Positions 37,301 through 49,300 of a stretch of 64,000 bases of DNA are shown piece after piece. A program made the translations under genes and the position numbers. A model generated the notes under the pieces. The model saw nothing but the letters and a program-made list of their open reading frames with translations, did no database searches and had not been told where the DNA came from. Source of the DNA: Ciona savignyi (lineage: Eukaryota; Chordata; Ascidiacea; Phlebobranchia; Cionidae); the NCBI GenBank assembly GCA_000149265.1, contig CH002076.1, positions 290,635 to 354,634 on the forward strand, given 5' to 3'. The first letter of the stretch is position 1. The number at the start of each line of letters is the position of its first letter.

Positions 37301-40300
37301 AAATAATTCGTTTAGTGGTTTTAGTATTTTAAGTACAGTACAAATGTTATAATAAATAGTACTAAAATGACAAATGTGATGTAACTTATTGTTGTCTATT
37401 ATTAATATAAAATTTCAACATATAAATACCCTTTTTAAAAGAATTTATATATTTATATATTACAGAAATCCAGACGATAAACGCGGCCAAGGTTTACCTT
37501 TTCCGGGGCAAGGGCTAATTCGGCGCTGTGTTTCTTTAGCGCAAGTCTGGCAAACTATAGAAGCAAGCGTTGTTAGTTGGTGGTTAGTTAAGGGTTTGAA
37601 AAGAATGTTAATTGGTAGACACCTTTGTTGTGGTGGTTTAGTACACTAATTATGTCTAGGTGGATGAAAATGTGCATTTTGCGGAATTTAAATGAAAACA
37701 GCGACGTCTGTTCTCTGTCGCATAAACTAAATTTACAATGAAAATACACAGCAAAGACAAAGTCACTCTTTTTATTGGGTTATTGTGTGGTCAATTCGTT
37801 ATTCTGAAAACAACTAAAATACGACAAAATGAGCTTGCTACTCACATTACTCGCGATATACTCGAACCCGTGCTTTATTTCCCCAAGCTGATTTGCCGTT
37901 GGAATCGGGCTCAGTTTTGGTGACGTCATGCGGTTTGGTGTTGACGTCATTCGATTTTGAGATGAAGAAATTTGGTTTTGCGGTGACGTCTGTACTTGTA
38001 ATTCACTCAGTGGTAATGGTGACGAGGTCAAGGGCTGCGGAAACACATCAACAATATGATGGTAGAATCTAAACTGTACAATAGCTTTTAAACATAATAT
38101 TCGAAATAAACAGAGAATGGAACCAGAGTGTAATATACAATCATTTCTACCAAGGGAATATGATTACAGGTGCATCGTCATCAACATATATTCCACACTT
38201 CACCTCCTTTTTCTCCCGTTTCGTCGATTCTTCTTCCGCATGCTCTCGGTCCAACAAATGGGCTCGAAGGATCGCGTTTCTCTCTTTTGCTTCTTCTGCT
38301 TTTCTGTGTGCAACCTCAGCTTGCTTACGTATTGCTTCTACGTCATCAGCAGTGACTTCGTCGGATTTCCGGTCTCTGAGCAGCGATTCGTAGCTAGATG
38401 CAAAAATAGTTAAATTATCGGCACATAAGTAACCATGGCTGATTTACCTTATCGTGATTAAGCGCAATTGGTACATTAGTAATCTAAAATTAAAAACAAC
38501 TTACTTTTCCTCAACTGACTTTAGTCTCGTAATCTCGCCCTCTAGCGCCTCGAGGCGACGTTCTTGCAAACGTTTGTCGCGGTCCGACTGCGTGACTTCA
38601 TTGAACCATTTCTTTGCCTCTTCTCTTGCTTTCGTCACTTCCTGGATGAGAGTAGGCCGGTCGTCCGGAAGCAAGGATGAGTTAATAACCGGCTTATCTG
38701 ATTTGTTCTTAAGCGAGGAGTTGAGGATATTTTGACGAGTTGAAAAAGGTGTTTTTTCTCCCCCCTCTGTAGAAATTGTTTCAGGGGAACTTACATTTTC
38801 CTTATTTTTGAGATTTTCTCTTTTGTTGCTAGGCGATGCAGTCGCAGGTTTACACTCCAAAGATTTTGTCATCCCACATTCACTCGGAGAACTTGTTTTT
38901 TCTACAAATTCTGAGGCAATTGTTTTAGAATTCGTCAAAGAGCTTTCCATATTGCCACTAGTTACTGGATCACTTTTTGTTTCGGACATTGATATGGGGT
39001 TCTGCAATTTTCTTTGGAGAACTTGGGCCGTTGATGATGAAGATGTACTAGTGGACGAAGTATCAGCGTGGGCTGGAGTCAATCCATTCACCTCTCCCAA
39101 GAAAGATCTCTCGGAGCTGGAAGACGCGTGTCTACCTCGTCCACTTTCGTATGATGTGGCGGACTTATTTTCGAAAGGTCGTTTTAACCTCGGGTTCACT
39201 TCTTGTGAAAGAGATTGTGACATCGAAGGATGTTCAATGGCGGGTTTTATTTGGTTTTGTGTTGATTCACACCCGTAAAACTCAGTTGTGTTATTTGTGG
39301 TCATTGTGACATTCTCGGAAGGCAGCGTCACTAAACTGATGTTCCCGCTCTTGCGATTTTCAACCACGTCTCCCGAGTCATCTTTTTCGATGCTACTTTC
39401 TGATGTTGAACTATCGGATTGAATTTTTGTCGGTTTTGGAGGGATAATATTTGTAGCTTGTTTGTGGTAATCATGTGCTTGTGTATAAAGCTGATGGTCA
39501 TGCGACAACGGTGACGTGAAACGATTTCTTTCCGGGCTAGATTTTCGTGGGGATATAGGTGTGTCTAATTCAGCTCCAATATCTCTTACAGTCTGTCGAG
39601 CTTCGTTTATGCCCTCCCTTAACGCACTGGTCGGGCGTACATCTACGGGGACGCTCTCAGACCTATGTCGTTTAACGACAGGACTACTAGGGGAGAGTGG
39701 GGAGTGTGTTGGAAATAATTCAACACTTCGGCTGCATATATCAACTTTGTCCGTTGCTGGAGAGTGCGGGGTTGTGGTTGACGCTCGCGAAGGTGACCGG
39801 TTGGTAGGTGGAGCTGTGAAGCTCGACCGATATGAATTGCCAGGGGATAATGTCAGGTCCAGCAATACCGGGTCACCCGTGTTGTGCAAAGCTTCCTTTA
39901 ACTTGTCGATTCGGTTCTTCAGTAACTGGTTCTCTCTCTGAGAACATGATATAAGTTTTACGCACCAAACATAACGTTTAAACAAATTGTAAAAAGGCAC
40001 GAAAAGGCATCACTCCCTAGGACACTAAATGTTAGGATATGAAAATATTAATGTTTATCCCTAAATGGGAAAACGCAATGGGTATTAGTACACATGTAAC
40101 CATCAAATCACCCAATCGTCGAATTACCGGAATTACTAAAGACTTTTGGTATGATTAAGACGTTCTTTTAATTTGGTAGAACTCATTAACCCACTGGATT
40201 TAGGCAATAAGTGCATCGCCCTAGTATACACCTGCCTATCAAGAAACTAGTTTCGAACCTATACAACCCTTTTCCTAAGGAAGCGAGTGTCACAAACTAG

Positions 40301-43300
40301 AGTGTACAGTAATTAAGTTTTGTATTGCGCAACCTACTTTAAAACGTTGTTTTTCAAATTATTACCGTGGCTATGTGACGTCACAATGCATAAGTTATTG
40401 TCGTTCGTTTTGATGTTTTTCATGAAACGTGGCATTCGGAAAAGTACAGTAAACAGAGCGGTAGTGTTGCAAATTGAAGTTGTTTGTTATTCTGTTCGCG
40501 CATAAGATTAACTACAAACCTTTAGAGTTTAGTAAACCGACAATAGTCACGTCTATCAGGAATCAAGACTTGAAACGCGACATCTGGGGGCCTGTCCGGG
40601 ATATTTATTATTCCTTAAAAGTATTGTCGTGCTATTTAAATGTTTGTAGTAGAGAAAGAACAGTTTAACATGGAAAAGTTAATCGAAGCTGGTAAGCAAC
40701 TGGGGTTGGCAGATGAAGCGCTGCTGAGATTTATTAGCGAACAACAAGCAATAGAGCGCGAGGAAAGAAGTAGGGAGAGACGTGAAGCGCGTGAGGCAGA
40801 GGAACGTAAAGTTCAAGCCGAACGCGAGGCAGAGGAACGTAAAGTTCAAGCCGAACGCGAGACTGAGGAACGTAAAATGCAAGCCGAACGGGAATATCAG
40901 TTAAACCTAAGGAAAATCGAGTTGCAAATAGCTGAGGTAAACGCTACGAGGAGCCCACCTGCTGTAGGTGTTGCCGGAAAGGCTAAAGCGCCGAGGTTGC
41001 CGGCATTTGTGGATGGCAAAGACGAGCTTGACAGCTACTTGCTACGATTTGAAAGGTTCGCTACGAGCAGTAGATGGGAGAAATCTGAATGGGCTACGTC
41101 TTTAAGCGCCCTTTTAACTGGTAGAGCGCTAGACGTTTATTCTAGATTGTCAGATACTGCTGCTGTCGATTACGACCTGCTGAAGCAGGCATTGTTGAAC
41201 CGATATGACCTCACGGAAGAGGGGTACCGTTGTAAATTCAGAGAAGCAAAGCCCGAAAAAGATGAGAGCTCCGAGCAATTCATCATTCGTCTGACCAATT
41301 ACTTGACAAAATGGGTGGAGATGTCAGGCTCTACTACGTCATGGGAAGAGGTTAGTGCGCTTTTGGTGAAGGAGCAATTTATTCAAACCTGCCCGAAAGA
41401 ACTTTCGATCTACTTGAGGGAACAAGCGCCGAAATCTTTGGACAGTTTGTCGACGATAGCGGATCAGTTTTTGAATGCACACAGCAGAAATCTGTCGTCA
41501 ACTGGTAATAGAGGTGCCTCAAGGACGATGTCGGACCAGTGGAATACTCCGGCAGATGTGCAATGTTTTAGTTGTAAACAGCGTGGACACACAGCGAGAG
41601 AGTGCCCACAGCTAAAAGGTGACGCTAGTCGAGTGATTAGGAGATGCTTTATATGTGACCGGACGGGACATTTGGCGAAGGACTGCAAATGCCGTTCCTC
41701 AATTAGAAGCCCTGCCAAACAGGTTGGCAGTGCGGGGGAGACCTTAAATTCTAGACGCGAAAATGACGCGAAGGAGGGCAAGGGACGGAAGAAAGTCGTG
41801 TGCACGCCTGATGAAGTGCCCGATGACGTCATGAGGAAACTTCCGGTTCGTAAGGGTCTAGTAGGAGACCGCTTGGTTGATACACTAAGAGACACTGGTT
41901 GTACAGGCGTTATTGTCAAACGCGAATTTGTAGATGAGTCCCAATTAACTGGCAGTAAAGGATTTGTGACTTTGTTAGATTCAACGACAGTCAAGGCCGA
42001 GGTGGCGAATATTACGGTCGATACGCCGTTTTACAAGGGAACTGTCGAAGCTTTTTGTTTGCCGAACACGTTGCATGACTTGATCATAGGTAACGTCCCT
42101 GGAGCTAGATGTCCAGATGACCCCTATCCAACTTGGGAAACGTCATGCGCCGTGCAAACAAGATCAGAGAAATTAAAGAAGGAAGCGAAACCGCTAAGGA
42201 TTCGTAAGGGTATCCCGTGGACAGTGACCGATAAAGATGGATTCGAGGAAGCGCAGAAGGCTGACTCAACATTGGAATCGCTGTGGACAGCTGAGGATAC
42301 TCGCGTTAAAGGTGAGCAAGTAACGTCATTTAAGGTGGAAGAAGGTCTGCTGTATCGCATGTTTCAGCACCCAAAGGTTAATAATGGGAAATGGCTTCGC
42401 CAGCTTGTGGTACCCCAGAACCTTCGACCGAAGGTGTTAGAGATTGCTCACGAGTCTATAATGGGGGGTCACATGGGAATTAAGAAGACGTTGGATAAGG
42501 TAACGTCAAATTTTTATTGGCCTGGAATACGAGATGACGTAAAGCGGTTCTGTAGGTCGTGTGATATATGCCAACGCACTGTTAATAAGGGCAGTGTAAC
42601 GAGAGCGCCGCTACAGAAGATGCCTTTAATAGATGTGCCATTTAAGAGGGTGGCAGTGGATCTGATTGGACCGATACATCCTCCAAGCGAAGGCGGTCAC
42701 CGATTTGTTTTAACACTAGTGGATTATGCCACTCGTTACCCAGAAGCTGTTCCGCTAAAGACTATCACAACTGAGGCTGTAGCTGAAGCCCTCGTGGACA
42801 TGTATAGCCGACTTGGAATACCCGATGAGGTGTTAAGTGATATGGGAGCCCAGCTTATATCCGATTGCATGAGGGAGGTGGAGCGCTTACTGAAGATAAA
42901 TCACTTGTCAACGACCCCGTATCATCCGATGTGCAACGGCCTTGTGGAGAAATTTAATGGAACACTTAAAGGCATGCTAAAACGTCTGTGCTGTGATGAA
43001 CCGAAGCAGTGGCATCGTTATATAAATGCTTTGTTATTTGCCTACAGAGAAGTGCCACAGGAAGGAACAGGATTTTCGCCCTTTGAATTGCTCTACGGAA
43101 GGACAGTCCGTGGGCCAATGTCAATTTTAAGGGAAATGTGGGCCAATGGCGCGACCGAGTCAAGCGTGCAGTGTAGTTATCGTTATGTCTTCGACTTAAG
43201 GCAGAGATTGGAAGAAACAATGAAGTTAGCACAGGAGGAGCTACTCAAGTCACAGATCAAGAACAAGCGTCATTTTGACAAGAAATCTAAACCGCGGTGT

Positions 43301-46300
43301 TTGGAAGAGAACGACCGTGTACTAGTTCTGCTTCCAACGGATAACAACAAACTTTTGATGCACTGGAAAGGGCCATTTACGGTAGAGCGAAAAGTTGGCT
43401 TAAACGACTATGCGTTAAACATAGCTGGGAAAAGGAAGACTTTCCATATTAATATGCTGAAAAAGTACTATGCCAGGGAAGAAGATGGCAATAAGGAGCA
43501 AAGAAGCAGCTCAGCCAAGGCTTGCTGCGCGATGTACGACGACAACGACGGGATGCAAGAATCGGAAGGAGAGGACCTCTTGGAACTGTGTCCACTTCCG
43601 TCTAACGAATCGGTACAGGACATTAGATTCGGAGAGCAGTTGTCGCAGGAGCAAGTAAATGGAGCGACAAAACTTGCACAGACGTATGCAAGGGTGTTTG
43701 ATGATTTGCCGGGCAAAATAGACTGCGTGGAGCATAGGATAAAATTAACGGAAGATAAGCCGATAAGGAGCAAGCCTTATCCGGTGCCGTTTAAAATCCG
43801 AGAAGAACTGGCCAAAGACATTAAAGAAATGCTACGTCTAAGGATAATTCGACGTTCCAATTCACCGTATGCATCGGCGGTCGTCGTAGTAAAGAAAAAG
43901 GATGGGACGAATAGAATCTGTATTGATTACCGTAAGCTGAACAAGATTACCGTGTTTGATCCCGAGCCTATGGTTACGGCTGCGGATGTGTTTGAGAAGT
44001 TATCTGGGGATAAGTATTTTACCACCATTGATCTGACAAAGGGATATTGGCAAGTTCCCGTTGCGAAGGAGGATATTCAAAAGACTGCATTCGTTACAAC
44101 GGAAGGAAGTTACGAATTTTTAAAGATGCCGTTTGGCATGGTTAATTCTGGTGCAACGTTCGTGCGTGCTATGCGCGAATTGCTAAAGGGGATCGATCAC
44201 GTGGAAAACTATATTGATGACGTAATAGTACATACAAGCACATGGGAGCAACATTTGGAGACACTAAATTTGCTGCTAAAGCGCCTATTTGAGGGCTGGT
44301 TGTGACGATTAAACCATCCAAATGTTTGATCGGGGCCGAACGTGTCGACTTTCTGGGGCATAATATTGCGGAAGGGGTGATAGGTCTGCAAAAGGACAAC
44401 GTACAGAAAATACGAGATGCGGCAAGACCTACGACGAAGCAAGAAGTTCGCTCATTCCTCGGCCTCACGGGTTACTACAGGGATTACATCCCTAACTATG
44501 CAACGATTGCGGTCCCGTTGACTGACCTAACGAAGAAAGGTGGGCCTAACACAGTAAGATGGGATGAAGAAGAAGAAACTGCATTTCAGTCATTAAAGAA
44601 GCACTTGACCAGCAAACCAATATTAAGGCTGCCGGACACGAATAAACAATTCGTACTGAGGACCGACGCGTCGGATAAAGGCGTGGGCGGTGTTTTGCTG
44701 CAGGAGCACGATGGAAAGTTGTTCCCTGTGAGTTACGCCAGCAGGAAGCTGAGCCGCGCGGAGACCAATTACTCAACAATCGAAAAAGAGTGTCTCGGAA
44801 TTGTGTGGTCGGTCAAGAAATTCTACCTATATTTGTATGGCAACGAGTTTGTACTACAAACTGATCATCAACCGCTTGTATACCTGGAGAGCGCGAAATA
44901 TACAAACAGTAGAGTTATGAGATGGGCTATGTTTCTCCAGAACTATCGCATAAGATACGAATGTATAAAGGGATCACTTAATGTTGGTGCGGATTTTATG
45001 AGCCGAATTAACTGATTTAAAGCGTGCTGTGCTGTGTTTTTCGTTTAAGCTGTATAAGTTCGTTTGTTTATTTATTGTGAAATAGTTTTGTGCGTTGATT
45101 TCGAAATCAGATGATTTCGCTTAAATGGGGGGTGATGTCACAAACTAGAGTGTACAGTAATTAAGTTTTGTATTGCGCAACCTACTTTAAAACGTTGTTT
45201 TTCAAATTATTACCGTGGCTATGTGACGTCACAATGCATAAGTTATTGTCGTTCGTTTTGATGTTTTTCATGAAACGTGGCATTCGGAAAAGTACAGTAA
45301 ACAGAGCGGTAGTGTTGCAAATTGAAGTTGTTTGTTATTCTGTTCGCGCATAAGATTAACTACAAACCTTTAGAGTTTAGTAAACCGACAATAGTCACGT
45401 CTATCAGGAATCAAGACTTGAAACGCGACAGCGAGGAACTAACCCATCAAGCTAATCGGTAGGATAATCACCCTGTTTTCAGCCCGACTGTATTCTGTCG
45501 GTTGGCCAGAATCGTGTAAAATTACGTGTCAACCATTAGAGTTCTTTTGTCGACCTACTAATCGATTAATGAAAGCAACTTCGGTTAATTGACTTCCCCA
45601 AGAACACAATGACCACTGCAAGATGCAGGATTGTACCTGCAGCGCTTCTATCTCCCACTGAAGTTTTTCAATCAGTTTCTCTTTCTTATGAAGTTCTTGT
45701 TGCAAGTTATCGACTTCGGCTTCGCATTGATCTAGTCCTTCTGTCTTTCTTTGAAGATTCAAGCGTTTCATCTGCAATCAAGAAAAAATATATATTATAA
45801 TAAATATTGTTGCTCGTTTCTTGCTTAAAGGACAATATAAAATGTGCCATTCCTGCCTAAGTGTTGCAAGGTTCCACATGCTGTTGATAACATGGATTTG
45901 CTACTCGAAAGGTTTGAAATTGTGTACTAAATTGTAGATAGAAGACAACGTTAAACAACTCGCTCCAGCGGTACAGTTGTCTTATTTATGTTCTGCAGCA
46001 TATAGTTTATTCGGAGTGTGCCTGGTTAGTGAGTTGTGTCCTTAGCCAAGCCACTCAGAGGACGTCGTCGGTCGATTAAGGGGTAAATTAAAACAGTTGA
46101 ATAGTTATAATTATATATGCAACCCTACTATAGCTCTAGACGGCGGTTACGAGGTAATGTGACGATTGCGGTGTGATATATATAACCGCACACAAATGTG
46201 TATGTAATCATACACATACACTGATACAGCAGGCTTCGTACCTCCAACCGATCTTTTAACTCTTCGACTTGTCTCTCCAACTCCCCAATGTCCTCCTTGA

Positions 46301-49300
46301 GTTCCTCTTCTCTCTTCGTCATCGTCCTCTCTAACTTGATCGCCTCCTCCCGATGTTGCTTGGCAACCGCGTTCAACTGATGATGCAGCTCTTCCACCAT
46401 CACATCACGGTCTGATGGGGAACAGCGGGAATTATTAAGTGAAACTACAATTCAGTGTAAATGCGAGTGGGTCTTACAATGCGTAATAAACAAAACAAAC
46501 GACTTTAAATGTTTTCTTTTTTAATGAGCTGCGCTTTTTAGGCTGCCTTATCTTGTTTAAAACCAAGCGTCTGGTAGTTGCATTTACTTATAAGTTTAAC
46601 AAACTAGTTTATTATCTTCTTTATGCATGTTTATATAAAGTACAAGCTACAACCAATACAGAACGATAAAATTGATAAAAACCTACCCTTCACGTCTTCT
46701 TCCAAATTCTTTATCTTCGTTTTGAGCTCCTCCGCTTCGTCTTCCAACTCCAGGAGACGAGCGTACTTCTCCTGTCGCTCATTACTGCTGACATTGGAAT
46801 CGTCGTCGGTATTCGCCGACTCTCGATATTCTCGTATCTCCGAATGTAATTTCTCGGCCTTGGAGAATGCAAACTTGATATAAACATCGATCATTAGAAG
46901 CTAAAAAATAAAAATAATGCCTGGTCCCCGGTAAATAATTTTAACCAAAGAAAAAAGAAAATAATAGAAAATAAAGCGTATGACGCAATTTCATGAAATG
47001 ATGCTAATGCAGTAAGCTCTATTTTTTCTTGATTAGTATGTGTTTTTACTACAGCTTTTCTGGATTAAAAATGCGGATTTGGAAATAAATTTATCAACCA
47101 ACATACTACTACTTTACCACTATCACCTTACTTTAGTGAAACGGTTTGCTGAGGAGAAATATTTAAGAACCACGTACTACAAGACAGAAAACTAACTTCA
47201 GTTTTAAGCTCTTTAATTTCCCGTTTAAGTTTTTCCACTTGGTCAAATTCCAAACTTCTTTTGAGAGCTTCAAGCTGATTTTGATAGTTAGTGCACCTTC
47301 TATTAGCTAGTTCCAAATCCTGTAAGATTTGGTATATTCTACATGTAATGACTATGCTATGTGATATGTTAGTGTTAGATGGTATTAATGCTTTATATTT
47401 ATAAGCTATGGAAGTAGTATATGAATAGTAGTAGATGGCAGTGTTTATTTTGACATCTGCATAAAACTTTTGGGAAATATATTTTTTGGTGCGATTAATG
47501 GAATTTGTATCCTTGAAATTTCGATAATACATTTCCACATTCGAGTCAACGACCTATACTCAAATTGAAGGGTGGAATAATCATAAAAAAACACAAAGCG
47601 AGTTTTAGTGTGCGAATGCTACTGGTAAAATACGTAAGCGAGAACAATGTAAAAATAAAAGCGTAGTTTTTACAATGCCCACACATTCGGATAACGAACT
47701 ATGGCAAAAGTCTCCATGTTAAAATGCCACTTCAGATAAAAGGGCAAAATAAAGTGATTACTCTATATTATGTATACGTTAAGCTAAAATACAATATTTA
47801 AACATAAAAATACGACATTTAAACTTATACATTACAGAAATAAACCTGTTTCAGTTCATTTCTTTCCCGGTCGGAAAAAATCCGGTTGTTCCTCTGTAAG
47901 AGCGCCACTTGTCCACGTAGAGCGCTTACTTCTCGTTCTAAAGATTCTTTATCGTCCTGTGTCATGGCGGCTCCTGCTCCGTCCAGTAGTTCCTGGGGAA
48001 TATCAATACATCTCTGCCAGAACTACTTGCATTCAGCTAGATATAGGTAAACAAAATAAATCCGAGGTTTGTCTGGCGTGGTAGATCGTTGAAAGAACGA
48101 AACATACCAAGCTAGTAGGTTGGTTGTGTTTAAATCTGAAAATTAGATCGAAAATAACAGCGCTTTCGTGCGATTTTTTTTAAAACCAATTAATAACCGA
48201 CGACTCCAAATAGAATTTCTATACCTCTTACAACTTATTTTTGCCTATAATATACAAAATAAGGATCTTCTGCTGGATATATCTAGGAGTTCTAATAATT
48301 ACGTTTGCACCAACACTTTGACTATACCGAATTGAACGTTACGATACCGTATTAAAACTTCTACTGATACAATACCTATCCAAGTCAGCATCATTTAAAA
48401 TTGGAAATGCGATAAGTGTTGTGCTTGATAACTTAGAGTGAATAAAACGAACATGAGAGTAAAATCAAACAATCATATTTACACGACAAATGGAATAACG
48501 GATAAATGAGAATCGGTATAATAGAATCGAAAATCCGAATGAAATACCACTTGTGTTTCTTATAAAACAAACACAGTAAAAGTTGTCTTAGCTATAGGGT
48601 GGGATAAAATAAATAATGATAGTGCTTGTTTTCTGTTTTTCTTAATTATTTTAAATATTCAACTCAATACGTCGGTACACTATATATGAGTTTCGTTGTA
48701 CGAATTATGAAAGTCAAACCTTTACTATAAAGATATAAAAAGCTTAAGGAGTATTAGTTTATAAACTTATAGGAAAATACATAGTCGAAGATAATTCATA
48801 TTACGCCTATGGCGATATACCTGAAGACAAACGGCAAATTTCCATAGTTAAGCCAAACGATTTTCGTTTTCAAAATAATGACGATTTTAACATAAATTTG
48901 GTCATTTATTTCTTTTTAGGTCAGCATTTTTGACGTTGTGTATTCAATTATTAGTAGCGCTTTTTTATTACAATAAAGGAACGATAATAATTAAAAAGTA
49001 AAACCTGATTTCTGCGATTTAGTTTGTCGATTAAACGTTGCTGAGCCAAGCTTGTTTCCTGTAAAGTTTTCATCTCAATATCAACAGCAGCATCGATTTT
49101 TGCATTGGTCGATAGGGTCGTGGACTCGGTGTTTACCCCAAGAGCCTTTTTCGTCTCCACTGGGAGAACTGGAGCTGGGATATCCGCTACAGTGATTCAG
49201 GAACAAAGTTTAGTATACAAATACTTGTAGTTTTTAAGTAAAATTGAAGTTTTATCTTCTAAAAATAAAAATTATCTATTAGATGTATAGCTGTTTTCAG

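Larger units (their letters stand above)
40288..45430 (+). mobile_element. Ty3/gypsy LTR retrotransposon, Gmr1-like (integrase before reverse transcriptase)
   Basis: Complete element of 5,143 bases: 295-base LTRs beginning TGTC and ending GACA, a primer-binding site two bases inside the 5' LTR, a polypurine tract before the 3' LTR, and a 5-bp target duplication. Domain order in the coding part is gag (two CCHC knuckles), protease, integrase, reverse transcriptase, RNase H. That order is typical of Ty1/copia, but the sequence motifs are Ty3/gypsy; the Gmr1 clade of deuterostome elements is known for it and, as I recall, includes a Ciona member (Cigr-1). No envelope-like gene. It sits in the intron 39938-45636 of the giant gene, antisense to it, and makes up most of that intron. 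Confidence 0.92.

Noticed and set aside
38808..39278. 156-codon open frame on plus, and others at 39516-39941 and 38160-38413
   Set aside because: Antisense shadows of the long Ser/Thr-rich exon 38505-39937, whose minus-strand frame joins its neighbours in phase.
41464..43773. Antisense ORFs across the retrotransposon
   Set aside because: Shadows of the long gag-pol frame; no motifs.
45015..45135. Possible envelope gene after RNase H
   Set aside because: Only about 120 bases remain before the 3' LTR; no room and no open frame.
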